A stretch of 64,000 nucleotides of DNA from Actinospineispora acaciae DSM 45401 (GCF_000620785.1 NZ_JIAI01000004.1:434001-498000); one strand, 5' to 3'; positions 34,487-42,648 are shown, numbered from the stretch's first letter. Notes: generated from the letters alone by a model not told the origin. Translations and numbers: made by a program.

Positions 34487-35077
34487 TCAGGCCCGGTGGT
34501 CCAGGACCTGGTCCACCAGCCCGTAGTCGACCGCGCCCACCGCATCGAACACCCGGTCCCGGTCGGTGTCGTGCCTCAGCTGCTCGACGGACTTGCCGGT
34601 GTGCGCCGAGAGGATCTCCTCCAGCTGGGTGCGCACCCGCACCACCTCGTCCGCCTGCAGGATGAGGTCCGGGATGGCGCCTCGGCCCTGCGCCGCCGGC
34701 TGGTGCAACACCACCCGCGAGTGGCGCAGCACCGAGCGGCGCCCTGGCGCGCCCGCGGCCAGCAGCACCGCGCCGGCCGCGACCGCCTGGCCCACACACG
34801 TGGTCGCCACCGGCGCCTTGATGAAGCGCATGGTGTCGTACAGCGCGAGCATCGCGGACGGGTCGCCGCCCTCGGAGTTGATGTAGAAGTTGATCTCTTG
34901 TTCCGGGTTGTCCGCCTCCAGGAACAGCAGCTGCGCGATCAGCGCGTTCGCCACCCCGGAGTCGATCCCAGTGCCGAGGTAGACGATCCGCTCCGCCAGC
35001 AGGTGGGAGTAGACGTCCATGATCCGCTCGGTCCCCGCGACCCGGGTGATGACGTTGGGGATGGTGTAGGTGCTCAT
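34487..35077 (-). CDS. ClpP-family protein lacking the catalytic serine
   Basis: The 196-residue product has the ClpP fold throughout: VYLGTGIDSGVANALIAQLLFLE, FYINSEGGDPSAMLALYDTM and the handle region ADEVVRVRTQLEEILSAHTG. The catalytic Ser block, normally GQAASMGA, reads GQAVAAGA, so the Ser position is Ala100; the catalytic His remains (H125, VVLHQPAAQG). It is therefore probably a non-proteolytic ring subunit, analogous to plant and cyanobacterial ClpR. It would partner the intact ClpP encoded immediately upstream (ATGA overlap). Confidence 0.85.
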   Translation of the reverse strand: MSTYTIPNVITRVAGTERIMDVYSHLLAERIVYLGTGIDSGVANALIAQLLFLEADNPEQEINFYINSEGGDPSAMLALYDTMRFIKAPVATTCVGQAVAAGAVLLAAGAPGRRSVLRHSRVVLHQPAAQGRGAIPDLILQADEVVRVRTQLEEILSAHTGKSVEQLRHDTDRDRVFDAVGAVDYGLVDQVLDHRA

Positions 35078-35691
35078 GCTGCCTCCACGCCGATCCCCAG
35101 CGCGTGCATGCGCACCGGCACGACCTCGCTGAGATCGTTGACGATGTGGTCGATGAAGCCGTACTCGAGCGCCTGCCCGGTGGTGAACCACCTGTCGTGC
35201 AGCGAGTCGGCGTGGATTCGGTCGATCGGCTGGCCGGTGTCCGCCGCGATGAGCCCGAGCACCGTGTCCCGGGTGTAGCGCAGGTCGTCCGCCTGCACCT
35301 CCACCTCGACCGCCGAGCCGGCGATCCCGGCCGAGCCCTGGTGCATCAGGATGCGGGCGTGCGGCAGGGCGAAGCGCTTGCCCGGGGTGCCCGCCGACAG
35401 CAGGAACTGCCCCGCGCTGCAGGCCAGGCCCAGGGCCAGCGTGGCCACGTCGCACGGCACCAGCCGCATCACGTCGCGGATCGCCAGCATCGCGGGCACC
35501 GAGCCGCCCGGCGAGTGGATCCACAGCGCGATGTCCTTGCGGGGGTCCTCGCTGGCCAGCGAGAGCAGCTGGGTGGCCAGCACCGTCCCGTTGTCGTCGT
35601 CGAGCGCGCCGTCGAGGACCAGCACCCGCTGGCTGAAGAACCGTTCGCGGAGCCGGTGGTCGAACAGCGGCTGCCTCTCGTCGTTGGTCAT
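35074..35691 (-). CDS. clpP: ATP-dependent Clp protease proteolytic subunit
   Basis: The 205-residue protein is a ClpP with the triad Ser and His in place: S92 in GLACSAGQFLLSAG and H117 in RILMHQGSAG, and the oxyanion region HSPGGSVPAMLAIRD. It forms the serine-protease chamber that degrades substrates fed by Clp ATPases. It is the first gene of a two-gene operon with a Ser-less ClpP paralogue, resembling the inducible clpP3-clpP4 pair rather than the housekeeping clpP1-clpP2 pair. No clpX or clpC is adjacent. It also ends in EAA. Confidence 0.9.
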   Translation of the reverse strand: MTNDERQPLFDHRLRERFFSQRVLVLDGALDDDNGTVLATQLLSLASEDPRKDIALWIHSPGGSVPAMLAIRDVMRLVPCDVATLALGLACSAGQFLLSAGTPGKRFALPHARILMHQGSAGIAGSAVEVEVQADDLRYTRDTVLGLIAADTGQPIDRIHADSLHDRWFTTGQALEYGFIDHIVNDLSEVVPVRMHALGIGVEAA

Positions 35692-35742
35692 GCTCCGACG
35701 ATGCCGGCGGCGCGGCGCCGGCCGCCGCTCCTTCCGCCGTGA

Positions 35743-35752
35743 GCAGATCTGC
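35743..35752. promoter_or_regulatory. Palindrome upstream of clpP operon
   Basis: GCAGATCTGC is a perfect 10-bp palindrome about 52 bp upstream of the clpP start, in the 102-bp gap to the ABC transporter operon. It is a candidate operator for the adjacent XRE regulator, with no independent support. Confidence 0.3.
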
Positions 35753-35793
35753 CCTCGGCAGGCGGGACCCCGCGCCCCACTGGTCGAGCGCGG

Positions 35794-36810
35794 CTAGCGG
35801 GGCGCCTTCTGGCTGAACGCCGGCGCCACGAACTTGTCAGGGGCCAGCGGCTCGGAGAAGTCCAGCAGGCCGGCGTCGAGGTAGACGCGCTGCTGGCGGG
35901 TGAGCTGGTCGGCGTCCGGGGCGAGGTCGGGGCGCCAGGTGTAGAACGGCACCCGCTGCAGCACTGCCAGGTCCTCGCCGGTGGCGTCGGCCAGGATCTT
36001 CAGGTTCTGCTCGGACTTGGCGGCCGTGCCCTGCAGGTCGGCGGAGGCGCGGACCAGCGCGTCGAAGAACTTCTGCGCCCGGTCGGTGCCGGCGAACGCG
36101 GCGCCGTAGACGACCCCGCTCGCCGCGGTCCCGGCCGGCGGCACCGCCAGCGGGACGGCCACGCCGTTGCGCTCCATCCGGGTGGTGAACGGCGCCGGCG
36201 GCAGGGCGGCGTCCACGCTGCCGTTCGCGATCGCGGCCTCCATGTCCGGGAAGCTGAGGTTGACCGCCCGCACGTCCCTCAGCGTCAGCCCGGAGCCGGC
36301 CAGCGTCACCCCGAGCTGGTACCCGCCGGCCGCGCCCGGGCCGCCGGACAGCGCCACGGAGCGCCCGCGCAGGTCGGCGGGGGCCTTGACGGTGCCGGCG
36401 TCGACCAGCTTCTTGGACACCTCCAGCGCGGTCGGTGACGCCTTCGGGTCGCCCGTCGAGACGCCCATGGTGCCGACGATCTTGATGTCCAGGCCGGCGT
36501 GCAGCGCATTGAACATGCCGGCGGAGAACCCGGCCACCACGGCGTCCACCTTGCCGCTCGCGGCCAGCGGGATGGCGTCCTGGCCGGCCTTGATGGTCTG
36601 CAGGTCGACCTTCAGCCCGCGCTCGGCGAAGTAGCCCTTGGCCTGCGCCAGGTACAGCGGCGCGAACAGGGTGGACGGGGCGTGCGCGACGGTGACGGTG
36701 GCGTCATCGGGTTTCGCGGACGACCCGCCGCAGCCGGCCAGCGCGGTGGCCAGTGTGGTCACGGCGGTCACAGCGGTCAGCGCCGCGAGCGCCGTCGACA
36801 TGCGTTTCAT
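35794..36810 (-). CDS. ABC transporter substrate-binding lipoprotein (NMT1/SsuA/TauA type)
   Basis: The 338-residue lipoprotein has signal peptide and lipobox ALAGC (Cys27). The mature domain has the NMT1/SsuA pattern: VAHAPSTLFAPLYLAQAKGYFAERGLKVDLQ, AGQDAIPLAASGKVDAVVAGF, PDMEAAIANGSVDAALPPAPF. It binds a sulfonate, nitrate, thiamine-precursor-like or other small organic ligand; the ligand is not resolvable here. It is the last gene of a three-gene operon, overlapping the permease stop. Confidence 0.88.
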   Translation of the reverse strand: MKRMSTALAALTAVTAVTTLATALAGCGGSSAKPDDATVTVAHAPSTLFAPLYLAQAKGYFAERGLKVDLQTIKAGQDAIPLAASGKVDAVVAGFSAGMFNALHAGLDIKIVGTMGVSTGDPKASPTALEVSKKLVDAGTVKAPADLRGRSVALSGGPGAAGGYQLGVTLAGSGLTLRDVRAVNLSFPDMEAAIANGSVDAALPPAPFTTRMERNGVAVPLAVPPAGTAASGVVYGAAFAGTDRAQKFFDALVRASADLQGTAAKSEQNLKILADATGEDLAVLQRVPFYTWRPDLAPDADQLTRQQRVYLDAGLLDFSEPLAPDKFVAPAFSQKAPR

Positions 36811-37676
36811 CGGGCCTCCGTGTTCTCTTGGGCACCGGCGTTGCGGCGTCGTACCGGTTCGTTCGCCCGGCGCCAGCGCACCATGGCATGTTCCAGCAGC
36901 GCGATCAGGCCGGTCACCGCCGCGCCGAGCACCGAGACGGTGATCAGCCCGACGTACATCCGCTCGGGCTGGAAGAGCTGCCAGGAGTTCCAGATCAGGT
37001 AGCCGAGGCCCTCGTTGGACGCGACGAACTCCACGGCGGTGATGACCACCACCCCGAGCCCGGCCGACACCCGCAGCCCGGTGAAGATCGACGGCAGGCT
37101 GGCGGGGATGGTCACGAACCGGAACTGCCGCCAGCCGGTCGCCCCGTACGCCCGCGCGGCCTCCAGCGCGCCGGCGTCGATCTGGCGGATGCCGGCCAGC
37201 GTGTTGATCTGCACCACGAAGAAGATCGTGATCGCCACCGCGAGCACCCTGGGCGTCTCGGTGAGCCCGAAGATCAGCAGCAGCAGCGGCAAGATGGCGA
37301 TCTTGGGCAGCGCGTACAGGGCGGAGAACGTGGGCGCCAGCGCGGCGTAGAGCGGCCGCCACGCGCCCATCGCCAGGCCCACCGCGATCCCGGCCAGCGC
37401 GCCCAGCAGGTAGCCGGCGGACAGCCGGGCCAGCGTGGGAAGGACGTGGTCGAGCAGCTGGCCGGAGGCGATCATGTCGGCGGCGCGGGCGAACGTCCTC
37501 GACGGCGGCGGGAACAGCCGCGCGTCCATCACCCCGGCGTCGGCCGCGAGCTGCCAGGCGGCGAGCAGCAGCACCGGGGTGAGCACGGCCAGCGCCAGGT
37601 CCCGCCGCCGCAGCCGCCGCGCCCGCCGCAGCTCCCGCTCCACGATCTCCTCGGCGATCGCCTCGGCCGCGCTCAC
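36807..37676 (-). CDS. ABC transporter permease (SsuC/TauC type)
   Basis: The 289-residue protein starts at a GTG that overlaps the ATPase stop. It has about six transmembrane helices and the EAA-type loop DAGALEAARAYGATGWRQFRFVTIPASLPSIFTGLRVS typical of SsuC/TauC permeases. It likely homodimerises to form the channel. Its stop overlaps the binding-protein start (ATGA). Confidence 0.9.
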   Translation of the reverse strand: MSAAEAIAEEIVERELRRARRLRRRDLALAVLTPVLLLAAWQLAADAGVMDARLFPPPSRTFARAADMIASGQLLDHVLPTLARLSAGYLLGALAGIAVGLAMGAWRPLYAALAPTFSALYALPKIAILPLLLLIFGLTETPRVLAVAITIFFVVQINTLAGIRQIDAGALEAARAYGATGWRQFRFVTIPASLPSIFTGLRVSAGLGVVVITAVEFVASNEGLGYLIWNSWQLFQPERMYVGLITVSVLGAAVTGLIALLEHAMVRWRRANEPVRRRNAGAQENTEAR

Positions 37677-38500
37677 CGGCCCACCCCGCCGCTCGTGCCA
37701 CCCGTGCCGCTCGTGCCGCTCGTGCCGCCGCCGTTCAGCGACGCCGCCACCTCGTCGCGCAGCAGCGTCCAGATCCGGTGCCGCAGCTCGGCGAACTCCG
37801 GGTCCCGCTCGACCTCCATGCCGCGCGGGCGCGCGAACGGCACCTCCAGCTCGGCGGTGACCCGCCCCGGCCGGGCCGACATGACCAGCACCCGGTCGCC
37901 GAGCAGCAGCGCCTCCTCGATGGAATGCGTCACCATGACCACCGTCTTGCGCTCCCGCTCCCAGATCCGCAGCAGCTCCTCCTGCAGCAGCAGCCGGGTC
38001 TGCGCGTCCAGCGCGCCGAGCGGCTCGTCCATCAGCAGCACCGGCGAGCCGGTGGCGAACGCCCTGGCGATCGCGACCCGCTGGCGCATGCCGCCGGAGA
38101 GCTGGTGCGGGTAGGCGTCCTCGAACCCGGCCAGCCCGACCCGCTCCACCCAGCGGCGGGCCAGCGCGGTGCGCTCGCCGCGCGCCATGCCGGCCATCCG
38201 GGCCCCGAACGCCACGTTGTCCAGCACCCGCAGCCACGGGAACACGCCGTGCTCCTGGAACACGAACGCGGCGCCGTCCGCCTTCGCGACGGTGCCGGTG
38301 GTGGCCGTCTCCAGCCCGCCGAGGATGCGCAGCAGCGTCGACTTCCCGCAGCCGGACGGGCCGATCACGCAGGTGAACGACCCCTCGGCGACGGCGACCG
38401 TGGCGTCCCGCAGTGCCCAGATCGGCTCTCCCTTGGCGAAGAAGAGCTTCGAGACCCCCTCGGCCGCGAGCCGAGACCCGTGCGATCCCTCGGACGTCAC
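37673..38500 (-). CDS. ABC transporter ATP-binding protein (SsuB/TauB type)
   Basis: GTG 38500, with GGGAGGGGG about 12 bp upstream, gives 275 residues; ATG 38536 is a longer alternative. Motifs are Walker A GPSGCGKSTL, signature LSGGMRQRVAIARA, Walker B VLLMDEPLGALD and H-loop VTHSIEEA, as in SsuB/TauB. The C-terminus is a low-complexity Gly/Thr/Ser tail encoded by imperfect 9-bp repeats near 37690-37735, not seen in typical family members. It is the first gene of the operon. Confidence 0.9.
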   Translation of the reverse strand: MTSEGSHGSRLAAEGVSKLFFAKGEPIWALRDATVAVAEGSFTCVIGPSGCGKSTLLRILGGLETATTGTVAKADGAAFVFQEHGVFPWLRVLDNVAFGARMAGMARGERTALARRWVERVGLAGFEDAYPHQLSGGMRQRVAIARAFATGSPVLLMDEPLGALDAQTRLLLQEELLRIWERERKTVVMVTHSIEEALLLGDRVLVMSARPGRVTAELEVPFARPRGMEVERDPEFAELRHRIWTLLRDEVAASLNGGGTSGTSGTGGTSGGVGR

Positions 38501-38633
38501 CGGCGACGAACACCCCCTCCCGGCGTGTCCCGGCATTTCATCACGCACCGGACGATCCCGGCGAAAGGGGGATCTCGGCTCCGGCCGCGCGCGAACCTCC
38601 CCACCCACCGCCGCCGGCGAATAGGCTGCCGCC

Positions 38634-39359
38634 ATGCGACCGGACGAGCACCTGGGCTGGCTGGCCGCCGAGCGCGCCGCGTTCGCCCGGGTCCTCCGGG
38701 ACGGCGACCTGGCCGCCCCGGTGCCGGGCTGCCCGAGCTGGCACCTCGCCGAGCTGACCGCGCACCTTGGCGCCGTCCACCGATGGGCGCGGCAGGTGGT
38801 CGAGACCGGCGCCACGGCCTCGAACGACCACCCCGCACCCGCCGGCCGCACGGCGCTGGCCGACTGGTTCGACGAGGGCGGCGCGGCACTGGAACGCACC
38901 CTGCGCGGGATCGAACCGGACACGCCCTGCTGGACCATCGCACCGCCCGCCGTCGCCGCTTTCTGGATGCGCCGGCAGGCCCACGAGACGTCGCTGCACC
39001 GCTGGGACGCGCAGAGCTCCCAGGGCACCCCCGACCCGATCGACCCCGCGCTGGCCGCCGACGGCGTCGCCGAGGTCGCCGAGGCCATGTTCCCGAGGCA
39101 GGTTCGCCTGGGCCGCCAGCCGCCGCTCACCCGGAGCCTGCGCGTCGAGGTCCCCGACGCGGGCGCCTACACCGTCGCCGGCGACGGCACGGCGGCGCCG
39201 GGCCCGGACAGCCAACCGGCCGACGTGACGGTCACCGGCCCCGCCGAGGCGCTGCTGCTCCTGCTGTGGAAACGGACCACGCTCGACGACCCCCGGATCT
39301 CCGTCACCGGCTCGCCGGCCGCCGCGCACGCCGTCCTCGGCGCGCGGATCACCCCGTAG
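38634..39359 (+). CDS. Mycothiol-dependent maleylpyruvate isomerase-family protein
   Basis: The 241-residue product has an N-terminal DinB/MDMPI domain (CPSWHLAELTAHLGAVHRWARQVV and RRQAHETSLHRWDAQ), whose His residues form the metal site, and a C-terminal MDMPI_C-like beta domain (SLRVEVPDAGAYTVAGDG ... VTVTGPAEALLLLLWKRTTL). It fits the TIGR03083-type mycothiol-dependent family. The precise reaction is unknown. It is divergent from the ABC operon and precedes the epoxide hydrolase gene by 180 bp. Confidence 0.82.
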   Translation: MRPDEHLGWLAAERAAFARVLRDGDLAAPVPGCPSWHLAELTAHLGAVHRWARQVVETGATASNDHPAPAGRTALADWFDEGGAALERTLRGIEPDTPCWTIAPPAVAAFWMRRQAHETSLHRWDAQSSQGTPDPIDPALAADGVAEVAEAMFPRQVRLGRQPPLTRSLRVEVPDAGAYTVAGDGTAAPGPDSQPADVTVTGPAEALLLLLWKRTTLDDPRISVTGSPAAAHAVLGARITP

Positions 39360-39410
39360 CTGACGGTCGCTCAACGATCTCCCCGTGCCCGGGCCGACGT
39401 CGCACGCTTA

Positions 39411-39453
39411 CTGCTTGCATGACAAAAGCAGCTAGCACTAGCATCACGCTAGC
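39411..39453. promoter_or_regulatory. Dense inverted repeats upstream of epoxide hydrolase
   Basis: CTGCTT (39411) pairs with AAGCAG (39426-39431), and GCTAGC occurs at 39431-39436 and 39448-39453 with CACTAGCA between. This lies about 90-130 bp upstream of the hydrolase start. It looks like a multi-site operator. An ATG at 39419 inside it opens a short out-of-frame leader (MTKAASTSITLAEA) of unknown relevance. Confidence 0.45.
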
Positions 39454-39539
39454 GGAAGCGGCGATGGCCGTCGCTGCGAACCCCGGACGGCCCCGCTCCG
39501 CTCGCCAGCGATCGCCCCACGAAGGACGGTTACCCCCGC

Positions 39540-40700
39540 ATGAGAACCGCAACGGCCCAGATACGCGACTTCCGGGCGGAGATCACCGACGCGCAGGTCG
39601 CCGATCTGCGCGACCGGCTGGCCCGCACCCGGTGGCCCGAGCCGGCGACGGTCGACGACTGGTCGCAGGGCATCCCGCTGAGCTACACCCGCGAGCTGTG
39701 CGAGTACTGGGCCACCGAGTACGACATGCGACGGCTGGCCGCCCGGCTGAACGCGTTCCCCCAGTTCCACGCCACCATCGGCGACCTGGGAATCCACTTC
39801 CTGCACGTGCGCTCCCCACACGAACGCGCCCGTCCGGTGGTCATGACGCACGGCTGGCCGGGTTCGGTCGTGGAGTTCCTGGACGTGATCGGCCCGCTGA
39901 CCGACCCCGAGGCGCACGGCGCCTCGGCGGCCGACGCGTTCCATCTGGTGATCCCCGCACTGCCCGGCTTCGGGTTCAGCGACAAGCCGTCCCACCCCGG
40001 TACCGGGATCGAGCGGATCGCCGGCGCCTGGCACGAGCTGATGGTTCACCTCGGATACCCGCGCTACTACGCCCAGGGCGGTGACTGGGGCTCGGCGGTG
40101 ACCACCGCGATGGCCGCCGGCGCCTTCGAGGGCCTGTTGGGCGTGCACCTGAACGTGGCACGGGCCTCCCCGGAGGCGCTCTCCCGGCTCGGCGAGCCGA
40201 CCGAGCGGGAGCGCGAGATGCTGGCCAGGGCACGGCGGTTCTTCGCCGAGGAGAACGGCTACGCCGCCGAGCAGGCCACCCGCCCGCAGACGATCGGCTA
40301 CTCGCTCGCCGACTCCCCGGCCGGCCAGCTCGCCTGGATCGTGGAGAAGTTCTACGCCTGGGCCGACTGCGACGGCCACCCGGAGAACGCCGTGTCGCGG
40401 GACAACCTGCTGGACAACGTCATGATGTACTGGCTGACGAACAGCGCCGCGTCATCGGCCCGGATGTACTGGGAGAACGCCCGGTACCTCACCACCCAGC
40501 CCGAATTGGTGCGGATCCCGGCCGCCTACACGCAGTTTCCCGAGGAGATCTTCGCGGTCAGCGAACGCTGGCTGCGGACGCAGTTCAGCGACCTGCGCTA
40601 CTACCACGCCGCCGAGCGCGGCGGGCACTTCGCGGCCTTCGAGCAGCCCGAGATCTTCGCCCGTGAGGTTCGCGCCGGCATCGCCGCGCTGGCGAGCTGA
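39540..40700 (+). CDS. Epoxide hydrolase (EHN-type alpha/beta hydrolase)
   Basis: The 386-residue enzyme has the N-terminal EHN domain (FRAEITDAQVADLRDRLARTRWPEP) and an alpha/beta-hydrolase core with the HGWPGS oxyanion motif and the nucleophile Asp in GGDWGSAV. A lid-region Tyr is expected among the Tyr-rich C-terminal half, and the His is in RGGHFAAFEQP. It hydrates epoxides to diols and belongs to the microsomal epoxide-hydrolase-like group. Start ATG follows GAAGGACGG. It is monocistronic. Confidence 0.9.
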   Translation: MRTATAQIRDFRAEITDAQVADLRDRLARTRWPEPATVDDWSQGIPLSYTRELCEYWATEYDMRRLAARLNAFPQFHATIGDLGIHFLHVRSPHERARPVVMTHGWPGSVVEFLDVIGPLTDPEAHGASAADAFHLVIPALPGFGFSDKPSHPGTGIERIAGAWHELMVHLGYPRYYAQGGDWGSAVTTAMAAGAFEGLLGVHLNVARASPEALSRLGEPTEREREMLARARRFFAEENGYAAEQATRPQTIGYSLADSPAGQLAWIVEKFYAWADCDGHPENAVSRDNLLDNVMMYWLTNSAASSARMYWENARYLTTQPELVRIPAAYTQFPEEIFAVSERWLRTQFSDLRYYHAAERGGHFAAFEQPEIFAREVRAGIAALAS

Positions 40701-40712
40701 CGGCGTGTGGGG

Positions 40713-41387
40713 TCAGGGGCGCAGGCGGCGGACCGGGTGCAGGCCGCCCGCCTCGCACCGGCCCAGGTCGGACCACTTCCAGGTGATCGCGTAGTCCGGG
40801 AAGCCGACGCGGGTCCCCTCCTTCCGCCAGCCGGCACGCTCCTCGCGGCGCACCGCCCGGCGGGCGAGCGGGGACTCGCCGCAGATCGCCACCGCGTACA
40901 CCGCGTCCGGACCCGGGTCGGGGTGTCGGTCGGGCAGCCAGTACTCGGCGCCCTTCGGCGGTTCGAGGCTCAGGCCGCACTCGCAGAGGCGGCTCGCGGG
41001 CTCGGCCGTCACCGCCGCCACCGGGTCGGTGAGAACGGGATCGGTGCCGGGGGCGCTGCGGTGCAGCCTGAACCGGGCCGAGCGCGGCGTCGGCGGTTCG
41101 GCCTCCACGTACACCGCGACGCCGCCGTGGATGTCGAGGAGATCACCGCTGGCCCGCAGCAGCGCGGTCACGTGGCCGCGGTTGACCGGGCCGTGCGGGT
41201 CCAGGTCGTCGGTCAGCCGGGAGCCCAGATAGAGGGCCTGGTCGGCGTTCTCGAGCACGGCGTGGACCCTGGTGCGAACCTCCGGAGCGGTCGCGGTCGG
41301 CAACCTGCTGACGGTGGCCAGGCCGGGCTGTCGCCCCTGCTCGGCCACGGCGCGCCGCCCCGGGCGGTCACCGGCACGGCACATCAC
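40713..41387 (-). CDS. Hypothetical protein with Cys cluster
   Basis: I do not recognise this 224-residue protein. It has no signal peptide or membrane segment. A helical N-terminal half (VHAVLENADQALYLGSRLTDDL, then VNRGHVTALLRASGDLLDIHGGVAVYVEA) is followed by CECGLSL and a later Cys, which might bind a metal, and an aromatic end (YAITWKWSDLGRC). The start is uncertain: tandem ATG codons at 41387 are used. It converges with the epoxide hydrolase gene. Coding status rests on length and frame preference only. Confidence 0.5.
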   Translation of the reverse strand: MMCRAGDRPGRRAVAEQGRQPGLATVSRLPTATAPEVRTRVHAVLENADQALYLGSRLTDDLDPHGPVNRGHVTALLRASGDLLDIHGGVAVYVEAEPPTPRSARFRLHRSAPGTDPVLTDPVAAVTAEPASRLCECGLSLEPPKGAEYWLPDRHPDPGPDAVYAVAICGESPLARRAVRREERAGWRKEGTRVGFPDYAITWKWSDLGRCEAGGLHPVRRLRP

Positions 41388-41437
41388 CAGACGTCAGCCC
41401 TCCCACTGCGCGTCGCCACTTAATCCCGGATCCTCCA

Positions 41438-41466
41438 AACCCGGATTCCGGGTTCAGAGCTACCGT
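41438..41466 (+). promoter_or_regulatory. Palindromic promoter module, upstream copy
   Basis: AACCCGGATTCCGGGTT (41438-41454) is a perfect odd-length palindrome. TACCGT (41461-41466), a plausible -10 element, begins 15 bp after its centre. It is 295 bp before the XRE gene. Confidence 0.6.
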
Positions 41467-41636
41467 AACTGTAATCTTCGGGATCGAAAAGGGGCGCTCG
41501 AAGGCGGCACGTCGCCCGATCGAGTTGCCGCTATATCACAGTTGTGACGGCCGTCGTCGTTCCGCGCCCGCTTTGACTCCGTCCACGACGCGTGTCGTAG
41601 TCCAGAAATCCGTATCCTAAAACCGGGATAGGTGAT

Positions 41637-41664
41637 ACCCGGAGTCCGGGTTTCGGGTTACCGT
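41637..41664 (+). promoter_or_regulatory. Palindromic promoter module, downstream copy
   Basis: ACCCGGAGTCCGGGT (41637-41651) has the same arms as the upstream copy with a different central base. TACCGT (41659-41664) again begins exactly 15 bp after the centre. This copy probably drives the XRE-methyltransferase-DUF397 genes starting at 41761. Confidence 0.65.
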
Positions 41665-41760
41665 TCTTCAGTCTCCAGGAAGGGGGCGCGGCCAGACGTC
41701 ACATCTCAACTACTCTGTGTAGCTTTGCCCTGGTACATCCGCATGAAAGAGGTCTGATCG

Positions 41761-42648
41761 GTGGGTGCTACGGCCGTCAGGACGGCGAAGAGGCTCCTGC
41801 TCGGCAAGGAGATCAAGCACGCGATCGACCAGGCCGGGATCACGCAGGCGCAGGCGGCCGCCCTGATCAAGGTTCGGCCGCAGAAGATCACCGACGTGAT
41901 CAACGGCCGGGCGGCGATCAGCTACGGCGACCTGATCACGCTGGCCCGCGAGCTGACGCTGGACCAGGGGCACACGGCCGCGCTGGTGAACCTGCACCAG
42001 GACAGCAACAAGCGGGGGTTCTGGTCGACCGGCCACAACCGCGCGTACCACGAGGACTTCCGGTTGATGGTCGACCTGGAGCGCTCGGCGGAGCTGCTGC
42101 GCTGCCTGGACAGCGAGATCGCGCCCGACCTGGTGCAGTGCGAGGCGTATATCCGTGCCCTGTTCGCGGCGCAGCGCGGCGGCGACGACGAGCTCTCGGT
42201 GGAGGACTGGGTGCAGGCGCGGCTGCAGCGCCAGGAGGCCCTGACCGGCGACGACCCGATCCAGTACCACGCGGTGCTCTCGGAGTCCTGCCTGTGGCGC
42301 GAGTACGGCGGCGTGACGGTCATGCGCGAGCAGCTCGACCACATGCACAAGCTGTCCAGGCGCCCGAACGTGCTCCTGCAGATCCTGCCGTTCAAGGAGC
42401 AGGCCAGCGGCACCCAGGTCGCGGCCAGGCCGTTCATCCTGGTCCGGGTGCCCTCGCCGGGCGCGGCCGGCCCGCTCGAGGTGGGCTACATCCAGGGCGA
42501 GAAGGAAATCCGCTACATCGACGACAAGAAGGCACTGGACGGATACGAGAAGGCGTGGCGCATCCTCACCTCGGCGGCGCTTCCCGCCGAGGACTCGCGG
42601 CGGTTCATCCGCTACATCGAGAACCGCAACTACAAGGACGGTACGTAG
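41761..42648 (+). CDS. XRE-family regulator with DUF5753 domain
   Basis: The 295-residue protein has an N-terminal helix-turn-helix (LGKEIKHAIDQAGITQAQAAALIKVRPQKITDVINGRAAIS, about 17-60) and a DUF5753 sensor-like domain (CEAYIRALFAAQRGGDDELSVEDWVQARLQRQEAL ... VLSESCLWREYGG ... LPFKEQAS). This is the WhiJ-type family abundant in differentiating actinomycetes, normally paired with a DUF397 protein as here at 43471. GTG 41761 follows AGAGG. It overlaps the methyltransferase gene by 1 bp (TAGTG). Confidence 0.9.
   Translation: MGATAVRTAKRLLLGKEIKHAIDQAGITQAQAAALIKVRPQKITDVINGRAAISYGDLITLARELTLDQGHTAALVNLHQDSNKRGFWSTGHNRAYHEDFRLMVDLERSAELLRCLDSEIAPDLVQCEAYIRALFAAQRGGDDELSVEDWVQARLQRQEALTGDDPIQYHAVLSESCLWREYGGVTVMREQLDHMHKLSRRPNVLLQILPFKEQASGTQVAARPFILVRVPSPGAAGPLEVGYIQGEKEIRYIDDKKALDGYEKAWRILTSAALPAEDSRRFIRYIENRNYKDGT

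Larger units (their letters stand above)
41388..41760. other. 373-bp regulatory intergenic region
   Basis: No convincing gene is present, only a 10-codon ORF at 41544-41576. The region has clearly lower GC than its surroundings. It holds two copies of a palindrome-plus-TACCGT module (41438-41466 and 41637-41664), each preceded by a CCCGGAT/ATCCCGG half-site and followed by an AAGGGGCGC/AAGGGGGCGC segment, suggesting a duplicated promoter. Confidence 0.7.

Noticed and set aside
41544..41576. Ten-codon ORF between the two palindromic promoters
   Set aside because: Too short and without a clear ribosome-binding site; no evidence that it is translated.
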